This document shows, in pieces, positions 26,161-36,110 of a DNA stretch of 49,429 nucleotides. The translations under genes and the position numbers were made by a program. Source of the DNA: Henriciella sp. (GTDB taxonomy: Bacteria > Pseudomonadota > Alphaproteobacteria > Caulobacterales > Hyphomonadaceae). Below the pieces are notes generated by a model, which saw nothing but the letters and a program-made list of their open reading frames with translations, searched no databases and had not been told where the DNA came from. The stretch is from positions 1-49,429 of the forward strand of contig JAJFFK010000036.1 of the NCBI GenBank assembly GCA_021776655.1, written 5' to 3'. Every line of letters begins with the position of its first letter. Position 1 is the stretch's first letter.

Positions 26161-28458
26161 ATGTCTCTAAAAACACTTTTGAAACTGTCAGTTGCCGTAA
26201 CAGCATTTGGCACATCCTTTTCTGTTAGTCCTGCCCTAGCCCAGGATGCAGAACAGGTCACTCACCGCCTGCCACCCGTCGTCACAACCGCGCAACGGGT
26301 TGAGCAAGATGCCCAAGATGTTCCGATCTCGATTACCACGTTGTCGGGCGATAAGCTCAGTAATCTGAAAGCTGGCGGCGCGGATATTCGGTTCTTGTCT
26401 GCGCGCGTGCCGAGTGTGGTCGCCGAAAGCTCTTTTGGTCGCGCATTCCCGCGCTTCTATATTCGCGGGATCGGCAACACAGATTTCGATCTGAATGCCT
26501 CCCAGCCCGTCTCATTGGTTTATGATGACGTGCCGTATGAGAATCCAATTCTCAAAGGCTATCCGGTGTTTGACCTTGAAGGTATTGAAGTCCTGCGCGG
26601 TCCACAAGGAACCCTGTTTGGACGCAATACACCCGGCGGCATTATCAAATTTGACAGCGTCAAGCCTGGCGACGCTGCAAATGGATATGTCCGCGCGTCT
26701 TTTGGATCTTACAATACAACCGAACTTGAAGGCGCGTATGGCGGCCAAGCCTCTGACACGCTGTCCTACCGCGTTTCTGGCCTGTATCAGCAGCGGGATG
26801 GCTTTGTGGACAATGCCTTCACCGGCGAGGACAATCGGTTCGAGGGCTATGAGGAATGGGCCGGACGCGCGCAAATCCTGTGGTCGCCCTTTGCCAGCAC
26901 AGATGTTCTTCTAAATGTGCATGGCCGCTCAAACCAAGGGGATGCACGTCTTTTCCGCGCGAATATCATCGATCAGGGGCAGCGCGGCCTAAATGACAGC
27001 TTCGATTTCGAAACGGTGTCTTTTGATGGCGATAATTTCCTTGAGCAGAACGCCTGGGGTGTCACGCTGCGCGTCGACAAGGACATCAATGATGCGCTGG
27101 ACCTGACCTATATTTATGGCCGTGAAACCGCTGATGTTGAATCGCGCGGCGACATTGATGGCGGGTTTGGCGCTGCGTTCCTTGGGGCTGGCAATTTCGG
27201 CCCTGGCTTCATTCCATTCCCATCCGAAAGCGCCGGCAAAGTCGACGACCTGACCCAGACGACGCACGAGCTTCGGCTGGCTTATGATACGGGTGGGCGT
27301 TGGCGTGGACAGACTGGCATATTCCTCTTCGACGAGGACCTGCAAATCACCTCACGCAGCTTTGATACGCTGGCACCGGGGCGGCCTGAGAATGGTCGCG
27401 CAACCCGCAGCAGCGATACCGAAGCTTTCGCGATATTTGCCTCAGCCGCATATGATATAACCGACAAATTGACGCTGGCTGGCGGCGCACGTTTCACCGA
27501 TGAGAGCCGAGACTTCATTGTTGAACGGCAAGTCGGACCGTTTGGATCAGGTTCTTTTGGGCCTGTTTCGGGCACGGTTGGTGACGAACAGGTCAGCTGG
27601 GATGGCTCGGCAACTTATGCCCAGACAGACAACCTGACCTATTATGCCCGCATCGCAAAGGGCTTTCGTGGACCGTCGATCCAGGGTCGGCTCGTGTTTG
27701 GGAATACTGTATCATCGGCCGATAGCGAGACCGTTCTGTCTTACGAAGCGGGTGTGAAATCGGAGCTGTTTGATAACCGCCTGCGCGCCAATGCAAACAT
27801 CTTCTATTTTGACCTTCAGGACCAGCAGCTGACCATCGTTGGCGGCTCAAATAACACTGTCGCCTTGTTCAACGCCGATGCAGGCGAAGGGTATGGATTT
27901 GAAGCCGATCTCGAGGCTGCGCCGTTCGAGAACCTGCGCCTGACCGCTGGGGTCTCTTACAACAAGACTGAAATCAAGGATGACCTGTTGATCGCGCCGG
28001 GCTGCGGCGCGCCATGTACGGTACTTGACCCTCAAGTGTTCGATGTCGCTGGGGTGATAACGCAGGTTGCACCAGGTGGCGCGGCCCCGGCGGGCGGCAC
28101 TTTTCTGGGCTACAATATCTCCGGCAACAGCTTCCCGAATGCGCCGGAGTGGATTTTCAACATGACCGGGCGCTATGCTATTCCGGTTCAGGGCGGCGAG
28201 TTCTTTGCGTACACTGATTGGGCTTTCAAGGATGAAACCAATTTCTTCCTGTATGACAGCATCGAGTTTGGTGAAGACGGTTATTGGCAAGGCGGCCTGC
28301 GCGCCGGGTGGAAGGGCGATAATGGCCTCGATGCGTCTGTGTTCGTGCGCAACATCACCGATGAGGTTGTCCTCACAGGCGGGATCGATTTCAACAACCT
28401 GACCGGCTTCGTCAACGAGCCGCGTACATGGGGTGTCGAGATCGGCTATCACTTTTAA
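26161..28458 (+). CDS. TonB-dependent outer-membrane receptor
   Basis: The 765-residue protein has a signal peptide (cleavage after ALA near 27), a plug domain (about 40-150) with VVTTAQRVEQDAQDVPISIT, FYIRGIGNTDFDLNASQPVS and LRGPQGTLFGRNTPGGII, and a 22-strand barrel ending in the export signal Phe (VEIGYHF). The plug style is that of the large proteobacterial group that takes up siderophores, vitamin B12, sugars or aromatic compounds. No transporter or TonB system is next to it, so the substrate is unknown. It converges with the RND pump gene. Confidence 0.94.
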   Translation: MSLKTLLKLSVAVTAFGTSFSVSPALAQDAEQVTHRLPPVVTTAQRVEQDAQDVPISITTLSGDKLSNLKAGGADIRFLSARVPSVVAESSFGRAFPRFYIRGIGNTDFDLNASQPVSLVYDDVPYENPILKGYPVFDLEGIEVLRGPQGTLFGRNTPGGIIKFDSVKPGDAANGYVRASFGSYNTTELEGAYGGQASDTLSYRVSGLYQQRDGFVDNAFTGEDNRFEGYEEWAGRAQILWSPFASTDVLLNVHGRSNQGDARLFRANIIDQGQRGLNDSFDFETVSFDGDNFLEQNAWGVTLRVDKDINDALDLTYIYGRETADVESRGDIDGGFGAAFLGAGNFGPGFIPFPSESAGKVDDLTQTTHELRLAYDTGGRWRGQTGIFLFDEDLQITSRSFDTLAPGRPENGRATRSSDTEAFAIFASAAYDITDKLTLAGGARFTDESRDFIVERQVGPFGSGSFGPVSGTVGDEQVSWDGSATYAQTDNLTYYARIAKGFRGPSIQGRLVFGNTVSSADSETVLSYEAGVKSELFDNRLRANANIFYFDLQDQQLTIVGGSNNTVALFNADAGEGYGFEADLEAAPFENLRLTAGVSYNKTEIKDDLLIAPGCGAPCTVLDPQVFDVAGVITQVAPGGAAPAGGTFLGYNISGNSFPNAPEWIFNMTGRYAIPVQGGEFFAYTDWAFKDETNFFLYDSIEFGEDGYWQGGLRAGWKGDNGLDASVFVRNITDEVVLTGGIDFNNLTGFVNEPRTWGVEIGYHF

Positions 28459-28486
28459 GGCATCAGCCCAGCACATTTAATCCCAC

Positions 28487-31400
28487 TCACTCAGCCGCAA
28501 CAGGGCTTGGGTGAGTCCAGCCACGCCCGCTGATCAGCCGCCACATGCGCAGGAGCGGCTTCATGGTCATCAACCGGAACACCGCCGGGGTAAAGTACAG
28601 CGCCAAGAGAGCAGACCCGGCAACCCCGCCAGCAATCGCTGTCGCCAGCGGCATCCAGAAGACGTCGCCGGTCAAGATAATCGGCACGAACCCGCCCATC
28701 GTCGTCAGCGTCGTTGCCACAATATGACGGGTCGCAGCGACGATAATCTCGCGCTGCGCAATCACATCATCAGCCATCGCTCGTTTATCTGCCTTGAGCA
28801 GCGACAAGACCACAATCGAGCCATTGATCGCGATCCCAAACAGACCGAGAGCACCAACAATCGCGTTGAAACCAAGCGGCAAATTGAACATCCAGACACC
28901 ACCAAAGGCCAGCCCCATCGACATCAGACCAACCAGCAAGATCAGGAAGGCCATTCGAAATGAGTTGAACACCAAGGCAACAGCGCCAATCATGACCAGA
29001 ATTAAGGGGATTGCCAGTGATGCGAGATTAGCTTGGGCTTCGGCCTGATTGCTTGCCTGTCCAGCCTCAATCCTGTCATAGCCAGGGGGCAACTCAAACC
29101 CATCTGCTTCCAGTCGTTTCTGAAAATCCGCAACGATTGGATTAGGCAGGGTGTAAGGCTCGATAAAACCATATATTTCGTTCACACGTTGACCATCCAG
29201 CCGAATGATAACAGCAGTTTGAGGGTCGAGTGTGACCTCGCCCAGTGCAGAGATCGGGGTGCCCGCCCCTGGCCGCGCATTGCCAATAGTTTTTGACCGT
29301 AAATCCGCCAATTCACTACGCCTTGATGCCGGTGCAATAACGCGCACGGGAATTTCCTCAATCCCTTCAAGGATTGACCCGGCCCGCACGCCCTCAAGTT
29401 CGGCGCGCAGATCGGACGCCAGCGCAGTCAATCGCGCGCCTGACATTGCCGTAGCTGTCTCATCGGCGCGGATGGTAACGATCGGTGCGCCAAGCTGCAG
29501 ACGCGCTTGCGTGAACGTGATCCCTGGTGTCGCGGCCAGTATTCGTCGAACCTGATTGCCGGATTCATTCAGCTGTTCCAAATTGTCACCGCGTAAAAAG
29601 AAGGCAATCGGCGCGTCGGCGGGTGGTCCCTGTTCAAAAGGGGTCGCTAGAATACGGGCAGCGGTAAGTTCTCGCCGCAACAGGGTTTGGACATCACCAA
29701 CAATTCCACGTGCCGCCTCATTGCTGTCGAGTTGCACAAACCCACTGGCAAAACCAGCGACGCCCTCAGTATTGTTGAACGAATTATAATAGACCCGAGG
29801 CCCCGGCTCCCCGACAGTGAAATGCACGCCGGTGACTTGCGGATAGGTGTTCAAGATCAATTCAGTCGCTCGCTCAGTCGCCTCCACCGCATCCTGAATG
29901 GTCGATTGTGCAGACAGCGTAATCTCAATCTGGAACTGATCTCGCTCGGTTTGCGGGAAAAACTGTGAGGGTAGGCTCAAGCCCAGCATGACTCCGAAAT
30001 AGACCGGCACCGCGCCGATCATGATCCCTAGCAAAGGAAATCTGAGGACGCGCTCAACCGTCCAGCGATAACCGTCTGTTAGCGCATCAAACTTGACCCC
30101 TTCGCGCCAGAACCACCTGCGTTCGCCCGCCTTACGGGGGCGGTCCATCCAACCTGCAATCGCTGGGATGACCGTCATCGCAACCAGCAAGGACGCACAT
30201 ACGGAGAAAATCACGGACATGCCGATCATGCCAATAAACTCGCCTGCCGCGCCTGGCATGAATGCGATCGGCGCAAAGGCCAGCGCAGTTGTCAGCGTCG
30301 ATGCGAAGAGTGGGCCAGCGAGCTTGCCCAGCGAATGCTCAATCGCCCCTGCAACACTAAGACCACGGGCGCGTTCTTGCTCAAACTCATCAACCACCAC
30401 AATTGCATTATCGATTAGAAGGCCGAGCGAAATGACCAGGCCCGTCACCGACATTTGATGCAGTGGAATATCAAAAAACTTAAACAGCGTCAGGACCAGC
30501 GCAACCGTCAGCGGCAAGGCCAGCCCGACGACCAAGGCTGCGCGCCAGCCCATAACAAAGAACAGGACACCAAAAACAATGAGCGCTGAAAACCCCAGAT
30601 TCTTGGCCAGACCGTTCAGTCGATTCTCGGTATACCGGCTTTGATCGAAGATCGTCTTGACCGCGATATCCGCCGGGGCTTCATTGGCAAATTGCGCAAT
30701 CACATCACGCGCGGCGCTCGCCCATAGATCGACACGCTGATTGGGTTGAATATACGCAACCACCATAATCGCCGGATCGCCATCACTGAAGGCCAAGCGT
30801 GTCGGCGGGTCCTCGACCCCTTTCAGAACCTCCGCGATATCGCCAACGCGCAAGGCGCTACCATCGCCGCGTTGCAGGAGAGGAACAGCGCGAATGCGTG
30901 CTATTTCGTCAAACTCGCCGCCAATCTCAAGCCCTAATTCGTTGGATGCACCGCGCACCCGGCCCGCCGGGGCCTTGGAATCTGCAGCCGCAATCAACCG
31001 CGCCGCATCAGTCATCGTAAGGTCTGCGACGGCCAGTGCCTCAGTGTCGATGACAACGCGCACCTCCTCCTGCGGCAGGCCAAAGACTTCGGTTTCCTCA
31101 GTCCCCGGAAGATTTCGAAAGCGATCTTCCAGCGTGTCGGCCATGCGCGCCATAACCGCCGTGGGCGGATCATCCTCGCCTTCCCAAGCAAGCGCCACGA
31201 GCATAGTACTGGCCCCAACATAGATCTGGCGAACAAACGGGGCCGTCGTCCCTTCAGGCAGCTCAGTCTGGGCAAGTGCGACCTGTTGGCGGATCAGCGT
31301 CCAGGCATTGTCAACTTCCGTTTTTGACAGATCATCACGAATATCGATTGAGATTTGCGACACGTTCGCCCGCGATGAAGATTTAATTTCAGCGATCTCG

Positions 31401-31618
31401 GGCAATTCGAGAAGCCGACGCTCAATCGGCTCCGTAACGGTCGATTCAATTCGTTCAGCGTCCGCACCCGGCAAAGTCGTGAGCACAAACCCAAACCGCC
31501 CAACCAGCGACGGGTCTTCTTGTCGGCCAAGTGTGACAACCGCGAAAAACCCACTGATCAGTGTAACCAGAACTGCCAGCACCGTTAAACGCGGCAATCG
31601 GTAGAACAGGGTTAGCAT
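28487..31618 (-). CDS. RND-family efflux pump, inner-membrane permease
   Basis: This proton-driven exporter has 1043 residues. The layout is the standard one: an N-terminal membrane helix, a large periplasmic loop, helices 2-6, a second periplasmic loop and helices 8-12. The proton-relay helix 4 reads LGLLIDNAIVVVDEFEQER, with Asp in place and Asn where AcrB has a second Asp. It is more like the MdtB/HAE and MexF-related pumps lacking a long hydrophobic tail than a metal pump. It is last in a tetR-adaptor-permease operon. No outer-membrane channel is encoded here, so a shared TolC-type partner is likely. Confidence 0.93.
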   Translation of the reverse strand: MLTLFYRLPRLTVLAVLVTLISGFFAVVTLGRQEDPSLVGRFGFVLTTLPGADAERIESTVTEPIERRLLELPEIAEIKSSSRANVSQISIDIRDDLSKTEVDNAWTLIRQQVALAQTELPEGTTAPFVRQIYVGASTMLVALAWEGEDDPPTAVMARMADTLEDRFRNLPGTEETEVFGLPQEEVRVVIDTEALAVADLTMTDAARLIAAADSKAPAGRVRGASNELGLEIGGEFDEIARIRAVPLLQRGDGSALRVGDIAEVLKGVEDPPTRLAFSDGDPAIMVVAYIQPNQRVDLWASAARDVIAQFANEAPADIAVKTIFDQSRYTENRLNGLAKNLGFSALIVFGVLFFVMGWRAALVVGLALPLTVALVLTLFKFFDIPLHQMSVTGLVISLGLLIDNAIVVVDEFEQERARGLSVAGAIEHSLGKLAGPLFASTLTTALAFAPIAFMPGAAGEFIGMIGMSVIFSVCASLLVAMTVIPAIAGWMDRPRKAGERRWFWREGVKFDALTDGYRWTVERVLRFPLLGIMIGAVPVYFGVMLGLSLPSQFFPQTERDQFQIEITLSAQSTIQDAVEATERATELILNTYPQVTGVHFTVGEPGPRVYYNSFNNTEGVAGFASGFVQLDSNEAARGIVGDVQTLLRRELTAARILATPFEQGPPADAPIAFFLRGDNLEQLNESGNQVRRILAATPGITFTQARLQLGAPIVTIRADETATAMSGARLTALASDLRAELEGVRAGSILEGIEEIPVRVIAPASRRSELADLRSKTIGNARPGAGTPISALGEVTLDPQTAVIIRLDGQRVNEIYGFIEPYTLPNPIVADFQKRLEADGFELPPGYDRIEAGQASNQAEAQANLASLAIPLILVMIGAVALVFNSFRMAFLILLVGLMSMGLAFGGVWMFNLPLGFNAIVGALGLFGIAINGSIVVLSLLKADKRAMADDVIAQREIIVAATRHIVATTLTTMGGFVPIILTGDVFWMPLATAIAGGVAGSALLALYFTPAVFRLMTMKPLLRMWRLISGRGWTHPSPVAAE

Positions 31619-31622
31619 TTGC

Positions 31623-32810
31623 TTATCCGTCTTGCTCGTTTGACGCAGTTGGCGCCGTGCGTGACGGCATCACCGCTTGTCCAGGTGTCAGTCGCTGCAA
31701 CCCATCCAGGATCAATAGGTCGCCATCACGCACAGCCCCACGGACATAAGCCCGCGCGCCATCGGTGTGGATAACCTCAACGATACCAGGCTCAGCGCTC
31801 CAGTCTGATCCGTCTTTTCGGGCGACATAAACCGCCCATAGGCCATGCCCGCGCTCCGACAGAGCCGACACAGGCACCCATAGTCCAGCTTCATCGACGA
31901 GGCGCTCCAACTCAATGCGAACAACACTGCCCGGTGAAACGGCGTCTGTATCAACCACATCAAATACAGTTGTTACCGTGCGCTGATTGGCATCAATCAC
32001 GCCGGTAACCGACCGCAACACCGCCGCAACCTCGCCGCGATCTGATAACAGCATATATGTCTCTTCCAACACCATATCTTCGGCCAGGATATCGGTCAGG
32101 CCGATCCGCGCCTCGAGACTTTCAACTTCAACCAATTCGAACACCGGCTGGCCGGGCGCAGCAATCGCCCCTTCATCGGAAAAGCGAGTTGTGATCACGC
32201 CTGAATAAGGCGCATCAATGCGCGCCAGATCAATTTGAACCCTCAGTGTGTCAGCATTTGCCTGCGCCGCGTCGATACGCGCTTGGGCCGTATTTGCTTG
32301 GGCGGTCGCCTCATCAACACGTTGCCTCGAGACATGCCCTTTTTGGCTTAAGGTGAGTTGGCGCTGCACAGTCGACAAGGCAAGTGAATGGGCCGCCTCC
32401 GCCTCAACAACAAGGGCTTGCGCCGAGGCAAGCTGCGCGCGTAAAGCACGTGTATCCAGGCGCGCAAGAACTTGGCCGCGAACAACCCGATCACCGATAT
32501 CCGCAGACATGGCTTGAATACGTCCGCCGCTTGAGAAGCCAAGCTGGCTGGTTCGCTTCGGTGCCACAATACCGGTAAACCGCTCATCAATCGCGAAGCG
32601 GTCTTGCAAATGAACGGCCTGAACATTGACCGCCAGCGGCAATGGATCACTCGTCGCAATCAGCGGCCCTTCCGGTGATCTCAATTTTAAGACAAAACCT
32701 GCAAAGACAACACAAACCATGGCCAAGACGAGCAAAAAGAGCAGGCCTTTCCACGCTCTCGGCTTGGGCTCGCGAACTGGCATTGCTTCGGTCTCATTGT
32801 ACTGGTTCAT
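31623..32810 (-). CDS. RND efflux periplasmic adaptor (membrane-fusion protein)
   Basis: The 395-residue adaptor has one N-terminal membrane helix (about 22-44) and then the usual barrel-sandwich (GRIQAMSADIGDRVVRGQVLARLDTR), an alpha-hairpin with Ala/Gln-rich coiled coil (about 125-190), lipoyl half-motif DAPYSGVITTRFSDEGAIAAPG and beta-barrel domains. It is anchored by a helix, not by a lipid. It ends 4 bp before the permease start and begins 2 bp after tetR, so the three genes form one tight operon. Confidence 0.93.
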   Translation of the reverse strand: MNQYNETEAMPVREPKPRAWKGLLFLLVLAMVCVVFAGFVLKLRSPEGPLIATSDPLPLAVNVQAVHLQDRFAIDERFTGIVAPKRTSQLGFSSGGRIQAMSADIGDRVVRGQVLARLDTRALRAQLASAQALVVEAEAAHSLALSTVQRQLTLSQKGHVSRQRVDEATAQANTAQARIDAAQANADTLRVQIDLARIDAPYSGVITTRFSDEGAIAAPGQPVFELVEVESLEARIGLTDILAEDMVLEETYMLLSDRGEVAAVLRSVTGVIDANQRTVTTVFDVVDTDAVSPGSVVRIELERLVDEAGLWVPVSALSERGHGLWAVYVARKDGSDWSAEPGIVEVIHTDGARAYVRGAVRDGDLLILDGLQRLTPGQAVMPSRTAPTASNEQDG

Positions 32811-32812
32811 TT

Positions 32813-33460
32813 TCAGACCTCCAGTCCGCGAATGATATTATCTGCATGAAACACAATAAAAGCATCAGCTGACATCGTATCAGTATCATGTTTGGACATT
32901 GGGAAACCCGGGATGTGGTTCATCATCATCGCCAATCCGTGAGACGACGCCCAGATAGATTTTGCCGCCAAGGATGGGTCAAGGTCGGCTCGGAAATGCC
33001 CCATATCAACGCCCTCCTCAACCATTCCTTTTAAAACCAGAAAGGCTAATCCTTTATTGCTATTTTCAAACTCAGGCTGCCAGTCTTCAGGCGCTATATC
33101 CGTGACCTGGCCTGCAAAGGCAGCGGCATAGTGATACGGCTTTTCAACCGCTATCCGGACATAAGTGGCGACGCAACTGCGCGCCCGGTCAGAAAATGGA
33201 CAATGCGCATCAACCATCCTGTGCACACTGTTCAAAATTCTGGCGAAAAACGCCTCTTTCAACTCAAAAACCAACTCGTCCTTGGAGCCAAAATACTTGT
33301 AGATTGCGGCGGGCGAGTAATCGACATTTCTCGCCAGGCGGCGAATTGAAAGGCCTTCCTCGCCCTCATCGGCAAACACGTTTTCAGCCGCCGACAAGAT
33401 GAGCTCGCGCACTTTCAGACGGCGACGCTCGGCTGGCGTGTCGTGGGTTTCAATATGCAT
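32813..33460 (-). CDS. TetR-family transcriptional regulator
   Basis: The 215-residue repressor has an N-terminal helix-turn-helix (SIRRLARNVDYSPAAIYKYF, residues about 39-58, then GSKDELVFEL). Its ligand domain has a C-terminal region resembling TetR_C_33/WHG-type domains (DLDPSLAAKSIWASSHGLAMMM). It is the first gene of the pump operon and probably controls it and the divergent nitroreductase gene through the palindrome at 33510-33526. The inducer is unknown. Confidence 0.92.
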   Translation of the reverse strand: MHIETHDTPAERRRLKVRELILSAAENVFADEGEEGLSIRRLARNVDYSPAAIYKYFGSKDELVFELKEAFFARILNSVHRMVDAHCPFSDRARSCVATYVRIAVEKPYHYAAAFAGQVTDIAPEDWQPEFENSNKGLAFLVLKGMVEEGVDMGHFRADLDPSLAAKSIWASSHGLAMMMNHIPGFPMSKHDTDTMSADAFIVFHADNIIRGLEV

Positions 33461-33509
33461 GTGTTTGGACCTATTCTACTAGGATGACCTTTAAAGCGCG
33501 CGTTCAAAA

Positions 33510-33526
33510 AGTAAACACCGTTCACT
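33510..33526. promoter_or_regulatory. Palindromic TetR operator candidate
   Basis: AGTAAAC-ACC-GTTCACT is a 17-base inverted repeat with 6 of 7 matching positions per half site. It lies 50 bp before tetR and 46 bp before the nitroreductase start, where a TetR-type autorepressor would bind. Confidence 0.6.
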
Positions 33527-33571
33527 CCTTTAGCAGGCGATTATTTTGCCTGATACCGTTACACACACGAC

Positions 33572-34219
33572 ATGACCTATGATTTCCCATCTGCGCCGTC
33601 TGTCGGCGTGCCCATGAAACCTGCGCAAGCCAGCCAGGCGGCTCGCGATTTGCTCGCTTTGCGCCGGTCTGCCGGAAAGCGTGCACTAAACTCTCCCGGA
33701 CCCGCACCAGCGCAATTGGATCGCCTGCTTGAAATTGCGGCGCGAGTGCCCGACCATCGCCGCTTGGGGCCGTGGCGGTTCATCGTCTTTGAGGGCGACG
33801 CGCGTGAGCACTTCAATCAGGCAGCGGTCAACATACAGACCCACGAAGACCCCGACGCATCCCATCAAATGCTCGCCGACACGGCCAGTTATTTTTCCCG
33901 CGCGCCTGTCGTGATTGCTGTGATCTCGAGCCCCGACACCGCACATAAAACCCCGGTCTGGGAACAACAATTATCTGCCGGTGCGGTATGTCTGAACCTG
34001 CTTTTGGCGGCGAATGCCAGCGGCTGGGCCGGGTGCTGGCTGACCGAATGGATCGCCTATAGCCGGGGCATCAACGCGCTTTTGAACTTGTCTGACACTG
34101 AACGCGTCGCCGGTTACATCTATCTCGGAACCGCAACAGAGCCGCCGCAAGAACGAATGCGCCCTGACATTGATGGCAAAATCCGCCGCTGGACGCCTGT
34201 TGGGGAAGAGAGACAGTAA
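33572..34219 (+). CDS. Nitroreductase-family flavoprotein
   Basis: An FMN-dependent oxidoreductase of up to 215 residues. Markers are LLALRRSAGKR (FMN phosphate loop), RVPDHRRLGPWRFIVF, AGAVCLNLLLAANASGWAGCW and YIYLGTATEPP, as in the YdjA/TdsD-like short nitroreductases. The start at 33572 has no clear ribosome site; ATG 33614 is an alternative that would still keep the FMN-binding part. Divergent from the tetR pump operon, it may share its control and act on the same toxic compounds; that link is inference. Confidence 0.9.
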   Translation: MTYDFPSAPSVGVPMKPAQASQAARDLLALRRSAGKRALNSPGPAPAQLDRLLEIAARVPDHRRLGPWRFIVFEGDAREHFNQAAVNIQTHEDPDASHQMLADTASYFSRAPVVIAVISSPDTAHKTPVWEQQLSAGAVCLNLLLAANASGWAGCWLTEWIAYSRGINALLNLSDTERVAGYIYLGTATEPPQERMRPDIDGKIRRWTPVGEERQ

Positions 34220-34228
34220 GCCTCGCAC

Positions 34229-35998
34229 TCACCCGATGCCAAACAGCGCGTCACTCTCGTTCAGCATAGCTTTCCCGCCCAGCGTTATACTCGACACGGC
34301 GCCGGGGGCACCCGCAAGCGATGTTTCGGCGAAGAAGCCAGCAAGCGCCGTCATCCGGCCACGGATCTGACCGTCATAAGCACGTGCTTCAATCGCTCCC
34401 CTGGTCAGGAAATGACCGCCAATCACATCCCCGGCCAAGCCGAGATAGGCCGTCGCACCGGCCAAAGCCGTTTCGCGATCTGCCTCCATCTTGTCCCGCA
34501 TCCAGGCCGTCGCTTCGCCGAGCGCGGCGTTGGCTTGCGACAAGCGGTCAGCGATCTGAACCAGGCCTGGATCATTGGTTTCGCGGGCACGCCTGACAGT
34601 TAGGTCAATGTCTGACATCATTTCAGTCATCGCTGCGCCGTTCGCCATTGACAGTTTGCGTCCAACCAGATCGATCGCCTGAATGCCATTTGTGCCTTCA
34701 TAAATCGGCGCGATCCGGGCATCGCGATACAGCTGCGCCGCCAGCGTCTCATTCATGAACCCCATGCCGCCATGGACCTGCACACCGAGGCTGGCAACCT
34801 CGACCCCCATATCGGTTGACCACGCTTTGGCGATCGGGGTCAGCAAATCTTCACGCAACCTGGCTGCACTGCGGATTTCCGCCGTCTCCCCAGCTTTGGC
34901 AAGGTCAGCTGCGACACCGCAAGCATAGCAGATCGCGCGCGCCGCCATGACTTTCGCCCGCATCGTCGTGAGGGTCCGGCGCACGTCGGCATGGTGCAAG
35001 ATCGGGGCTGCACCCTCGACGCCCGACGCTTTACCTTGCTTGCGTTCCTGCGCGTAATTCAGCGCCGCCTGCCACGCCGCTTCGCCAACCCCGACGCCCT
35101 CAAGCCCGACATTCAGCCGCGCCGAATTCATCATCGTGAACATACAAGCTAACCCCTTATTCTCCGCCCCGATCAGCCAACCGGTCGCCCCATTATATTC
35201 CATCACGCAGGTCGGCGAAGCGTGAATGCCAACTTTCTGCTCTAGCCCGATACAATCCACGCCATTGCGCGCGCCGAGCGAACCATCGGCTTCGACAATG
35301 AATTTCGGAACGATAAAAAGCGAGACACCACGTGACCCTTCCGGGGCATCCGGCAGGCGCGCCAGAACCATGTGGATAATATTCTCGGCAACATCATGAT
35401 CGCCCCACGTGATGTAGATTTTCTGGCCACTAATTGCATAAGACCCGTCATCATTTGGCACGGCTTTGGCTTTCAGAGCACCGACATCCGACCCGGCTTG
35501 CGGCTCGGTCAGGTTCATCGTCCCAGTCCAATCGGCGGAGACCAGTTTCGGCAAATAGGTCGCCTTCTGCGCGTCATTGCCATGCGCAAGCAACGCTTCA
35601 ATCGCGCCAGAGCTCAACATCGGACACAGCGCGAACGCCATGTTCGCACCGTGAAACATTTCCATAACCGCCAGCCCGAGAACCTTTGGCAGGCCCTGGC
35701 CGCCCCATTCCTCCGGTGCCGAAAGCCCCATCCAGCCACCATCGCGAAACGCTGCATAAGCCTCAGCAAATCCTGGCGCAGCGGTGATCCCGGTTGGCCC
35801 CAAGACCGCACCGGCTTTATCACCGCTCTGGTTCAGCGGTGCCAAGACATCCCGCGCCAGTTTCCCGGCCTCTTCCAGGATCGGGTCAATCAGGTCCGGG
35901 TCGTAATTTTCAAACGCCGGATTACCTTCCAATCGAGCTAATCCGGCCAGTTCGGTTAGAGCAAAAGCGAGGTCGGTAAGGGGGGCTTCATAGGCCAT
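34229..35998 (-). CDS. Long acyl-CoA dehydrogenase with extra C-terminal domain
   Basis: The 589 residues are longer than classic acyl-CoA dehydrogenases because of a C-terminal helical domain (about 460-589) found in the FadE5/DmdC-like group. Flavin and substrate motifs are NLTEPQAGSDVG, GHK-like GLEQKVGIHASPTCVM, VQVHGGMGFMNET and the catalytic-base region IAPIYEGTNGIQAIDL. It oxidises fatty acyl-CoA to enoyl-CoA, feeding beta-oxidation; exact chain length is not readable. The gene converges on the nitroreductase gene 9 bp away and is divergent from the YceI operon. Confidence 0.92.
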   Translation of the reverse strand: MAYEAPLTDLAFALTELAGLARLEGNPAFENYDPDLIDPILEEAGKLARDVLAPLNQSGDKAGAVLGPTGITAAPGFAEAYAAFRDGGWMGLSAPEEWGGQGLPKVLGLAVMEMFHGANMAFALCPMLSSGAIEALLAHGNDAQKATYLPKLVSADWTGTMNLTEPQAGSDVGALKAKAVPNDDGSYAISGQKIYITWGDHDVAENIIHMVLARLPDAPEGSRGVSLFIVPKFIVEADGSLGARNGVDCIGLEQKVGIHASPTCVMEYNGATGWLIGAENKGLACMFTMMNSARLNVGLEGVGVGEAAWQAALNYAQERKQGKASGVEGAAPILHHADVRRTLTTMRAKVMAARAICYACGVAADLAKAGETAEIRSAARLREDLLTPIAKAWSTDMGVEVASLGVQVHGGMGFMNETLAAQLYRDARIAPIYEGTNGIQAIDLVGRKLSMANGAAMTEMMSDIDLTVRRARETNDPGLVQIADRLSQANAALGEATAWMRDKMEADRETALAGATAYLGLAGDVIGGHFLTRGAIEARAYDGQIRGRMTALAGFFAETSLAGAPGAVSSITLGGKAMLNESDALFGIG

Positions 35999-36110
35999 TC
36001 ATGCGGCTCCAGCATATTGGTTATCACCCTTTCGTCATAAACCGGTGCTGGCCAAGGTCAAAACAGTCGCTACATTCAATATCGAACATCACACATTTTG
36101 GAGTCTTCAC

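Noticed and set aside
28487-33460. RND pump as a complete three-part export system
   Set aside because: Regulator, adaptor and permease are present but no outer-membrane channel gene is nearby, so only a partial set is claimed.
35372-35941. Open frame of 189 codons on the + strand
   Set aside because: It lies antisense inside the acyl-CoA dehydrogenase gene, with no ribosome site or recognisable motif.
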